Shown: one piece after another, positions 1-5,076 of the stretch
How positions within the stretch are numbered: the first letter of the stretch is position 1
Layout of the letters: each line of letters starts with the position of its first letter
Source of the DNA: Pseudobdellovibrionaceae bacterium
Lineage (GTDB): Bacteria > Bdellovibrionota > Bdellovibrionia > Bdellovibrionales > JAMPXM01
Direction of reading: 5' to 3'
Length of the DNA: 5,076 bases
NCBI GenBank assembly: GCA_913776405.1
Contig: CAJYOV010000340.1
Coordinates: forward strand, 1 to 5,076
Notes under the pieces: model-generated
Database searches by the model: none
Seen by the model: the letters and a program-made list of their open reading frames with translations, nothing else
Told to the model about the DNA's origin: nothing
Position numbers and translations under genes: made by a program

Positions 1-1390
1 TATAACGCACAAGACCTCCGAACTTGAATGGGTCAAGGTTTGTTCGCTTCCGTTCGTGGCAAAATCGAATGGTCAAAAGCTCGCGATGATTCCACAACCT
101 AAAAATCAAGAGCCGAGCGTTTATCTCGACACGAAAGCCGTCGGTGACACAGGCCTTGTGAACGCGCCTGCTGGAGTTCGTTTGCCTCTGACCGTAAAAT
201 TCAGAAACGGTGCTTCTGTCGAGATCGCGTCGCAGCCGGTGCAACTCGATCTTCTCGACGTCGTCGAATCGAAAGACGGTCGCGAAATTATCCTCACAGG
301 CCGCGGAACGATGCCGCTCGGTAAAAAGAAGATCGTCAGCCGACCTGCAACCCATTTCTGGGCACAAACAGGAGTTCAGCAAGATACGATTTGGCAAGTG
401 GCACTTCCCAAAGATGCGCCGACCATTCGCGTTCTAGGTACTTACAATCTCCCCTACACGTATCTGTTCCGTTACACGAAATTACCGCGCGAGAGCGACC
501 GCGTTTATGTCAGTGAAAGATCGTCAACCGGTAGCTACAGCGCCACACCCATCGTAAAGGGTTTCATTCAGCAAAAAGGGCCGCTTTCGAGTAAGGAAGA
601 GTCAGTCAAACGCGTGAGTAAAAACGAATTCGAGTGGACGTTTGCCGCTCCGGAAAAAGGCGCCTACAACCGCGCGCGTCTCCTTGTTCCGAGTTCAGAT
701 AAGTCGAACACGAAGTGGGTGGCGCATCACACGCTCTATCACGGCTACCCTTTCGAAGCGAGCGCTCGCCTCACTGCGGTCCTCACGTCGAGTGGGCAAA
801 ACGTGATTCTCGGTGAGCTTGCCGCGAGCGCTTGGTTCCAATCGCTGGGCTTCACGCAGAACAACCTCATCTCATTGCAACGCTGGGGCATTGCGGCTCG
901 CGCCCTGCAATCTCTTACTTCGATCAACGTGGGTGAAGGCACAACGATCGACAGCTTCTCGACGACGAACGTGGATTTGAAATACAATCTCGTTCGCGGA
1001 GTTTGGAATCGCGATGAGCTCTTCGGTTTAATCGCTAGCTACCAGACCGTTAAGTTCTCAGAAGTCGGAGCGAACCTTGGCGGCGTAGGCGTGTATTGGG
1101 CGCGCACGATGCCTCGCGTATTTGCCGATCTGTTCGATCTCGTACCGATTCTCGACTATTCGAAGTATGTCGATGTCGAATTCATCTACTACCCGCTCGC
1201 TATGGGCAAAAACACGCAAGCTGGGTCGTCGTATAACCTGAACTTTCACGGCAAAGTGTTCTGGTCGAAGCGTGTCTACGGCGAAGCCGGCTTTGGCCTG
1301 AAACAATTCGAGTTCACAGATGTCGACAAGAGCGCAGGCGTTGCGTTTTCGACAGCATTCGGAACCGTCGGCATCGGCATGATCTTCTAA
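1..1390 (+). CDS. Outer-membrane beta-barrel protein with unknown beta-rich N-terminal region, 5'-partial
   Basis: The reading frame is open from the first full codon at position 2 to the TAA at 1388-1390. The GTG at 56 is a possible start but has no Shine-Dalgarno site and no signal peptide after it, so the true start is probably upstream of the window. Counting Val at 56 as residue 1, about 233-444 reads as roughly ten amphipathic beta strands, for example 372-383, 392-402, 407-420 and 428-444. The protein ends in Phe (GIGMIF), the usual C-terminal signal for BAM-dependent insertion of outer-membrane proteins. Residues 1-232 are polar and beta-rich, perhaps one or two periplasmic sandwich domains; I recognise no family. 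A porin, adhesin or surface-anchoring role is possible but unsupported. The reading frame is certain, the barrel is fairly likely, and the function is unknown. Confidence 0.85.
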   Translation, partial: ITHKTSELEWVKVCSLPFVAKSNGQKLAMIPQPKNQEPSVYLDTKAVGDTGLVNAPAGVRLPLTVKFRNGASVEIASQPVQLDLLDVVESKDGREIILTGRGTMPLGKKKIVSRPATHFWAQTGVQQDTIWQVALPKDAPTIRVLGTYNLPYTYLFRYTKLPRESDRVYVSERSSTGSYSATPIVKGFIQQKGPLSSKEESVKRVSKNEFEWTFAAPEKGAYNRARLLVPSSDKSNTKWVAHHTLYHGYPFEASARLTAVLTSSGQNVILGELAASAWFQSLGFTQNNLISLQRWGIAARALQSLTSINVGEGTTIDSFSTTNVDLKYNLVRGVWNRDELFGLIASYQTVKFSEVGANLGGVGVYWARTMPRVFADLFDLVPILDYSKYVDVEFIYYPLAMGKNTQAGSSYNLNFHGKVFWSKRVYGEAGFGLKQFEFTDVDKSAGVAFSTAFGTVGIGMIF

Positions 1391-1429
1391 TTTTTTCTTT
1401 CTCTTCGAGCGTTTCATCAGTAGTCTCGC

Positions 1430-1448
1430 CCTTCGTGAACAACGAAGG
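1430..1448 (+). promoter_or_regulatory. Hairpin covering a ribosome binding site
   Basis: CCTTCGT (1430-1436) pairs perfectly with ACGAAGG (1442-1448) around a five-base GAACA loop. The right arm contains the first four bases of the Shine-Dalgarno AAGGAG (1445-1450) of the next gene. Such a helix could reduce ribosome access when folded. The pairing is seen directly; a regulatory role is inferred, and a chance stem of this size is possible. Confidence 0.4.
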
Positions 1449-1450
1449 AG
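1445..1450 (+). promoter_or_regulatory. Ribosome binding site of the 165-codon gene
   Basis: AAGGAG lies six bases before the ATG at 1457, an ideal spacing, and fixes that start. It is partly inside the stem at 1430-1448. Confidence 0.8.
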
Positions 1451-1456
1451 CGCGCC

Positions 1457-1954
1457 ATGTCGGCATCGACGAACGTTTCCAATTTGATTCCCGTTCTGGA
1501 GCATCTTCAAGCTCGTGCGGGTCGGTATGTCGGTCGTGGCACAAACTTTCAAGGCCACCCTTTCGAGGCTGATCTGAAACTCACTCCAAAAATTTCGGGC
1601 ACCGTTATCGAGATCGAATTTCTGGCAAAAGATGCCTCGTCGGCCTTTCACGAAGAGCTCACGTGGGTTACGACCGACCTCCTGACTGACTGTGTCTGTC
1701 TCTATACAGTCAGCACAAACACGCCAGGCGTCCTAACGCATGCCCTCGCTGAGGACAAACACGACGACATCCGCGAACGTCGCCTCGCCTTTCGCTTGGG
1801 CGACCCCGCAAACAAGCATTCCTTCCGCCAAGAGGTCACGATCGACCTTATGAAAAACGGCGACATCGAATATCGCTACGCGTGGGGCGTACCCCACGAA
1901 GATTTCGGCATCCGCGTTCACGCGGTCTTACACCCCGCTTCGGTAACAGCCTAA
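1457..1954 (+). CDS. Hypothetical protein, possibly a small calycin-like beta-barrel
   Basis: This is a complete 165-residue protein with a strong AAGGAG ribosome binding site six bases before its ATG. It has no signal peptide or membrane segment, so it is probably cytoplasmic. After a short helix (about 8-20) comes GRYVGRG (22-28), then alternating polar/hydrophobic stretches typical of beta strands (36-42, 49-56, 66-72, 79-85, 108-113, 123-130, 136-143, 150-157). A Gly-aromatic-x-Gly-x-Gly entry followed by antiparallel strands recalls nitrobindin/DUF1579-type lipocalin-like barrels that bind small hydrophobic ligands or heme. That is a fold guess from pattern, not a recognised homology. 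Cys79 and Cys81 form a CVC pair of unknown significance. It follows the outer-membrane protein gene by 66 bases on the same strand and may share its transcript. No function can be assigned. Confidence 0.85.
   Translation: MSASTNVSNLIPVLEHLQARAGRYVGRGTNFQGHPFEADLKLTPKISGTVIEIEFLAKDASSAFHEELTWVTTDLLTDCVCLYTVSTNTPGVLTHALAEDKHDDIRERRLAFRLGDPANKHSFRQEVTIDLMKNGDIEYRYAWGVPHEDFGIRVHAVLHPASVTA
1686..1713 (+). repeat. Intragenic inverted repeat (hairpin)
   Basis: CTGACTGT (1686-1693) is the exact reverse complement of ACAGTCAG (1706-1713). A G-T wobble and a T-A pair extend the stem to ten pairs around an eight-base loop (1696-1703). It lies within codons for residues 77-86 of the hypothetical protein, just after a CTGACTGACTG direct repeat (1682-1692). 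There is no following T tract, so it is not a typical terminator. Confidence 0.5.
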
Positions 1955-1957
1955 ATA

Positions 1958-1980
1958 TCGGATTCTTATCCGGAATTTTA
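1958..1980 (+). terminator. Weak Rho-independent terminator candidate
   Basis: CGGAT (1959-1963) pairs with ATCCG (1968-1972) around a TCTT loop, with one extra T-G wobble at the base (1958/1973), followed by AATTTTA. It lies four bases after the stop codon of the hypothetical gene, a sensible place to end that transcript before fadD. The stem is short and the T run only four bases, so termination would be inefficient if it occurs. Confidence 0.35.
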
Positions 1981-2013
1981 TCTGTCTGGACCGAGACCTT
2001 CGACTCTACTGAC

Positions 2014-2045
2014 TTGCCTGGAAGCTAAGGTGGCATGCTAACCTT
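2014..2045 (+). promoter_or_regulatory. Candidate fadD promoter/operator region with a dyad
   Basis: TTGCCT (2014-2019) could be a -35 box and TGCTAACCT (2036-2044) an extended -10, but the 19-base spacing and three-of-six match at the -10 make this weak. Overlapping it is the dyad AAGGT (2027-2031) / ACCTT (2041-2045) with the palindrome GCATGC (2033-2038) between the arms. In other bacteria fatty-acid regulators bind dyads near fad promoters. This one does not clearly match the E. coli FadR or PsrA consensus as I recall them. Confidence 0.2.
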
Positions 2046-2063
2046 GATGCACGAACTGTCATC

Positions 2064-2070
2064 GAGGAGG
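2064..2070 (+). promoter_or_regulatory. Strong ribosome binding site of fadD
   Basis: GAGGAGG ends eight bases before the ATG at 2079. It is the strongest Shine-Dalgarno in the window and fixes the start, which also gives a protein length matching E. coli FadD. Confidence 0.85.
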
Positions 2071-2078
2071 ATTACTAA

Positions 2079-3767
2079 ATGGCTTCAACACCTGAGACGA
2101 CGGAACTTCCTTTTTGGACGGCTCGCTATCCAAAGGGCGTTTTGAAAAACGTCGATAAAGAAATCGCTCAGTACAAATCCGTTCTCGATGTGTTCGAAGA
2201 GGCGTGCGGAAAATATGCAGGCCGCCCGGCATTCACGCAAATGGGTAGAGCCATCTCATTCAGCGAACTGAATCGCAAAGCTGAGTCGTTCGCTGCGTAC
2301 TTGCAAAATGAATTAAAGCTCAAAAAAGGCGATCGCATCGCGATTCAAATGCCCAACACGCTTCAGTACCCGATCGCAATGTTTGGCGCTCTGAAAGCCG
2401 GCCTTGTCGTCGTGAATACGAATCCGCTCTACACAGAGCGCGAGATGAAACACCAGTTCAACGATGCCGGTTGCGTTGCCGTCGTCTTGGTCGCGAACTT
2501 CGCGGCGAATCTTCAAAAAGTTCTTCACGAAACGAAAATCCGTCATGTCATCATCACGGAACTTGGCGATCTCTTGGGTTTCCCGAAGAGCCTTCTCGTC
2601 AATACAGTCGTAAAGCGCGTGAAAAAGATGGTTCCCGAGTACTCGCTCCCTGATGCGATTCCTTTTACAACCGTTCTCGAAAAAGGCGCTTCGATGACGC
2701 TTCAGCGCGTGCAGATGGAGCCCGACGAAATCGCGTTCCTTCAATACACAGGTGGCACGACAGGCGTTTCAAAAGGCGCGATGCTCACGCACAAGAATTT
2801 GATCGCGAACATGGAGCAAATCCGTTCATGGGTTGCGCCGAAGCTCGTAAACGGCCAAGAGCTCGCGATCTGTGCGCTTCCGCTCTACCACATCTTTGCG
2901 TTCACCGTTCACGGCATGGCGTTTTTCTCGATCGGGACTCACAGCATCTTGATCGTAAACCCACGCGACATGAAAGCATTCACGAAAGAGATCAAGAACG
3001 TGGGCTTCACGCTCATGACAGGTGTCAACACGCTCTTCAACGGTCTCTTGAATTACCCTGACTTCAAGAACGTAGATTTCTCGAAGCTGAAAATCAGTGT
3101 GGCAGGCGGCATGGCGCTTCAACGCGCAGTCGCACTCAAATGGAAAGAAGTCACAGGCACAACAGTGATCGAAGGCTACGGGCTTACTGAGACCTCACCT
3201 GTTGTCTGCGTGAATCCTGTCGACGGCACCGATCGCGTCGGCTCGATCGGTCTCCCTGTCCCTTCGACTTACGTTAAGATGCTCAAGGACGACGGCAAAG
3301 ATGCCCCGATCGGCGAACCGGGCGAACTCTGCGTGAAAGGCCCACAGGTCATGAAAGGCTACTGGCAACGGCCGGAAGAAACGAAAGCCTCTTTCACCGA
3401 AGACGGCTGGTTCAAGACAGGCGACGTCGCGGTGCTTGAGCCAGATGGCTTTTGCAAAATCGTCGACCGCAAAAAAGATATGATCATCGTCTCGGGCTTT
3501 AACGTTTATCCGAACGAAGTCGAAGATGTGATCGCTCAACACCCAGGCGTGCTTGAAGTCGCAGCGATCGGCGCACCGAGCGAGAAGTCCGGTGAAGTCG
3601 TGAAAGTCGTCATCGTGAAGAAGGATGCGTCGCTCACTGAACAACAGGTCATCGACTTCGCGCACAAGCAGCTTACGAATTACAAAGTCCCAAAGATTGT
3701 AGAATTTAGAACTGAGCTTCCGAAAACGAACGTCGGTAAAATTCTCCGCCGGGCACTGAAAGACTAG
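2079..3767 (+). CDS. fadD: Long-chain fatty acid-CoA ligase (acyl-CoA synthetase)
   Basis: FadD converts a long-chain fatty acid, ATP and CoA into acyl-CoA, AMP and pyrophosphate through an acyl-adenylate, feeding beta-oxidation or lipid synthesis; it acts at the inner face of the cytoplasmic membrane. The 562 residues match the about 561 of E. coli FadD and resemble it along their length. Visible motifs are the ATP/AMP-binding loop YTGGTTGVSKG (223-233), YGLTETSP (367-374), and the fatty-acyl-CoA synthetase signature 442-466, with DGWFKTGD (442-449, ribose-binding Asp449) and DRKKD (463-467, Arg464). The hinge is followed by SGFNVYPNEVED (472-483), and the small C-terminal domain carries the adenylation lysine Lys554 in NVGKILRR. 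No key residue is missing. GAGGAGG eight bases upstream supports the start. The response-regulator gene follows after 11 bases, so the two are probably cotranscribed. Relatives of FadD with other acyl substrates are the main alternative. Confidence 0.97.
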   Translation: MASTPETTELPFWTARYPKGVLKNVDKEIAQYKSVLDVFEEACGKYAGRPAFTQMGRAISFSELNRKAESFAAYLQNELKLKKGDRIAIQMPNTLQYPIAMFGALKAGLVVVNTNPLYTEREMKHQFNDAGCVAVVLVANFAANLQKVLHETKIRHVIITELGDLLGFPKSLLVNTVVKRVKKMVPEYSLPDAIPFTTVLEKGASMTLQRVQMEPDEIAFLQYTGGTTGVSKGAMLTHKNLIANMEQIRSWVAPKLVNGQELAICALPLYHIFAFTVHGMAFFSIGTHSILIVNPRDMKAFTKEIKNVGFTLMTGVNTLFNGLLNYPDFKNVDFSKLKISVAGGMALQRAVALKWKEVTGTTVIEGYGLTETSPVVCVNPVDGTDRVGSIGLPVPSTYVKMLKDDGKDAPIGEPGELCVKGPQVMKGYWQRPEETKASFTEDGWFKTGDVAVLEPDGFCKIVDRKKDMIIVSGFNVYPNEVEDVIAQHPGVLEVAAIGAPSEKSGEVVKVVIVKKDASLTEQQVIDFAHKQLTNYKVPKIVEFRTELPKTNVGKILRRALKD

Positions 3768-3769
3768 TC

Positions 3770-3774
3770 AGGAG
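3770..3774 (+). promoter_or_regulatory. Ribosome binding site of the response regulator
   Basis: AGGAG sits four bases before the ATG at 3779, immediately after the fadD stop (3765-3767). The spacing is short. The position supports translation from a shared fadD transcript. Confidence 0.6.
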
Positions 3775-3778
3775 CAGG

Positions 3779-4189
3779 ATGTTTCCCCCGCACACGCGCA
3801 TTCTCATCGTCGACGATATGCCAAGCCTTCGCGATCTTTTGAAGGCGTATCTTCGTCGCCTCTCGTTCAGAAACATCTCTGAAGCGGACGACGGCCGCAT
3901 GGCTTACCAAGCGCTTCTCGCTGCAAAAGCAGCGGGTGCGCCCTTCGAACTCGTCATCTCCGATTGGAACATGCCGAATCTCGACGGCCTCGAGTTTTTA
4001 AAACTCGTTCGCTCAAGCGCGGAGTGGAAGAATCTGCCCTTCATTCTTCTGACAACTGAAAGTGAAAAAGCGAAGGTTCTCGAAGCCGTGGTCGCCCAAG
4101 TCAGCAACTACATGGTGAAGCCGGTCGAAGAAGCCGTCTTGAAAGAGAAACTCACAAAGGTTTGGGAAAAAGTAACCGCGAAGTCCTAA
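3779..4189 (+). CDS. CheY-like single-domain response regulator
   Basis: The 136-residue protein is one receiver domain with no output domain, so it probably acts by binding a partner after phosphorylation, or as a phosphate relay or sink. All functional residues are visible: the acidic pair Asp12-Asp13 (ILIVDD), the phospho-acceptor Asp62 in DWNMP (62-66, as in CheY), Thr92 (LLTT), the switch aromatic Tyr111, and Lys114-Pro115 (MVKP). The EADDG and NLDGLEFLKLVR segments also match chemotaxis CheY proteins. It starts 11 bases after fadD behind AGGAG and converges on a CheA-like kinase gene ending 43 bases away, an obvious candidate phosphodonor. No CheZ, FliM or other chemotaxis gene is in the window, so calling it cheY would go too far. 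Family assignment is certain; the process it controls is unknown. Confidence 0.95.
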   Translation: MFPPHTRILIVDDMPSLRDLLKAYLRRLSFRNISEADDGRMAYQALLAAKAAGAPFELVISDWNMPNLDGLEFLKLVRSSAEWKNLPFILLTTESEKAKVLEAVVAQVSNYMVKPVEEAVLKEKLTKVWEKVTAKS

Positions 4190-4231
4190 CTCGAATCTCC
4201 AGACCTGGAGCTAGAAACTCGGAGCTTCGAG
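4190..4231. terminator. Inverted repeat between convergent genes, possible bidirectional terminator
   Basis: CTCGAATCTCC (4190-4200) and GGAGCTTCGAG (4221-4231) are reverse complements except for one mismatch, giving an 11-position stem over a 20-base loop. A competing inner hairpin, CTCCAG/CTGGAG (4197-4202 and 4205-4210), overlaps the left arm. The repeat starts one base after the receiver stop and ends one base before the kinase stop, where a shared terminator would be expected. Neither strand has a good T tract right after it, so intrinsic termination is uncertain. Confidence 0.45.
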
Positions 4232-4232
4232 A

Positions 4233-5076
4233 TCAGGCTGCTTTTGCCGCAGCCGCCGAGACAGGCACACGCAAGACGAATTTCGTGCCTTGACCAAGTT
4301 CCGATTCAACGAGGATCGTGCCGCCCAATTTCAAAACTTCGTCTTTGATTGCCGAGAGGCCAACACCACGACCCGAAACGTCGGTCACTTTCTCGGCTGT
4401 TGAGAGATCACCATTCAAAATCAGCTGTTTCAGAGCCGTGTCATCGAGGTGCGCGAGCGCAGCTTTAGACGGCTTTGCACGCAATTTCGCGCGCAGCTTT
4501 TCAACATCGATGCCGCGACCATCGTCGGCAATTTCGATCACAACCTGTTGATCTTCGATTCGGCCCGAAAATTTCAAACTTGCTTCCGCTGGTTTTCCCG
4601 CTAGAAGACGCTCTTCAGGTGTTTCGACACCGTGATCAACTGCGTTTCGAAACGCGTGAACCAACGACAGAAGAAGCGGCTTGAAGCGATCCTGAGGTAG
4701 GCGTAGATCGCCGCCCTCAATTTCGAGCGGTGCAACCTTCTTTCCGAGTCGCGTCGCTAATTCTGAAATCGAATGCTCGAAAGGTGAAATATAAATCTTA
4801 AGCGCAGGCTCGCCGCTACTGCGTTCTTCGCGAGCAAGTGGCCCTAAAAGCTCACGCAGTTCTGCGAGCTCTGAATCAAGACACGCCTGCATTTTGGCTG
4901 CAGTTTCCGAAAGCTCTTTTTTGAACCCTTCGGAGATCATGTCAGATGTCTTCAAAGAAGACTCGACGTCATGGCAGAGCTGAGCCAGGGGTTCGAGTGC
5001 GAACGTCGCTTGCGCCGCTGCGGTCGGATTGATCGTCAAAGGCAAAACCATTTGGTACGTCGCCTGAAGCGTCGTG
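4233..5076 (-). CDS. CheA-like histidine kinase, C-terminal part (5'-partial)
   Basis: The frame is open to the window edge (first full codon at 5075-5073). The ATG at 5051-5049 has no ribosome binding site, so the gene probably starts outside. Counting that Met as 1, residues 1-69 are mostly helical: a stretch resembling the end of a CheA Hpt domain (16-33, LAQLCHDVE), then a probable dimerisation helix (42-69). Residues 84-263 form a CheA-type HATPase domain: ELATRLGKKV (97-106), N-box HAFRNAVDHGVE (132-143), G1 DDGRGID (176-182), STAEKVTDVSGRGVGL (217-232, F/G2 boxes) and G3 GQGTKF (253-258). The protein ends with an Ala-rich tail (266-272) right after the ATPase domain, so the CheW-like P5 domain of true CheA is absent. 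This suggests a sensor kinase not docked on a chemoreceptor array. The upstream part, perhaps with sensor or membrane segments, is not visible. The convergent receiver gene may encode its partner. Confidence 0.92.
   Translation of the reverse strand, partial: TTLQATYQMVLPLTINPTAAAQATFALEPLAQLCHDVESSLKTSDMISEGFKKELSETAAKMQACLDSELAELRELLGPLAREERSSGEPALKIYISPFEHSISELATRLGKKVAPLEIEGGDLRLPQDRFKPLLLSLVHAFRNAVDHGVETPEERLLAGKPAEASLKFSGRIEDQQVVIEIADDGRGIDVEKLRAKLRAKPSKAALAHLDDTALKQLILNGDLSTAEKVTDVSGRGVGLSAIKDEVLKLGGTILVESELGQGTKFVLRVPVSAAAAKAA

Noticed and set aside
56..58. GTG as the start of the outer-membrane protein
   Set aside because: There is no Shine-Dalgarno, the frame is open upstream to the window edge, and the following sequence is no signal peptide although the C-terminus looks like an exported barrel.
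1388..1405. T-rich tract after the outer-membrane protein stop as an intrinsic terminator
   Set aside because: A run of six T follows the stop codon, but I found no convincing GC-rich hairpin directly before it.
1058..1651. Long antisense open frame (197 codons, - strand) across the end of the first gene and the start of the second
   Set aside because: It overlaps two better-supported genes, has an unnatural Arg/Cys-rich composition and shows no recognisable domain; it is a by-product of codon bias on the other strand.
2329..2336. GCGATCGC octamer, similar to the cyanobacterial HIP1 repeat
   Set aside because: I noticed it once, within fadD codons; it is not a repeated element here, and the genes do not suggest a cyanobacterium.
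2313..3665. Several antisense open frames inside fadD (2313-2744, 2826-3122, 3195-3665)
   Set aside because: FadD is unmistakable in the sense frame. The antisense proteins are rich in His, Arg, Asp and Phe, as expected from reverse reading of its codons.
5049..5051. ATG as the start of the CheA-like kinase
   Set aside because: The frame stays open to the window edge, no ribosome binding site precedes the ATG, and the helical domain appears to be cut in its middle.
1..5076. CRISPR array, tRNA or rRNA gene, insertion sequence, toxin-antitoxin or phage-defence system
   Set aside because: Nothing resembling spaced repeats, tRNA cloverleafs, transposase motifs or defence genes was seen on either strand; coding sequence occupies nearly the whole window.

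Overview
The window comes from a Gram-negative bacterium. Evidence for this is a protein ending in an outer-membrane beta-barrel with a terminal Phe, a FadD-type acyl-CoA ligase, and CheY/CheA-type signalling parts. GC content looks roughly balanced and genes are tightly packed behind good Shine-Dalgarno sites. The style recalls Bdellovibrionota/Oligoflexia or a related group; that is an impression from gene style, not something the sequence proves.

Layout. Positions 1-1390 (+) hold the 3' part of a large outer-membrane protein gene whose start lies outside the window. A 66-base gap leads to a 165-codon gene of unknown function (1457-1954, +), whose ribosome binding site sits in a short hairpin. 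A 124-base gap carries a weak terminator-like hairpin and a dyad, followed by a complete fadD (2079-3767, +). Eleven bases later comes a single-domain CheY-like response regulator (3779-4189, +), probably cotranscribed with fadD. The 43-base convergent gap (4190-4232) is almost filled by an inverted repeat. The right end (4233-5076, -) is the 3' part of a CheA-like histidine kinase gene that runs off the window.

How the genes may work together. FadD activates long-chain fatty acids to acyl-CoA for beta-oxidation or phospholipid synthesis. The receiver protein has all the residues needed for phosphorylation, and the kinase fragment has a complete CheA-type ATP-binding domain but no CheW-like regulatory domain. 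The two are convergent neighbours and could be partners, but nothing in the sequence proves this or ties them to fatty-acid metabolism. The two left-hand genes show no clear link to the rest.

No new multi-gene system stands out. The points most worth a second look are the unusual architecture of the CheA-like protein (possible degenerate Hpt domain, no P5 domain), the fadD/receiver pairing, the hairpin over the second gene's ribosome binding site, and two uncharacterised proteins.
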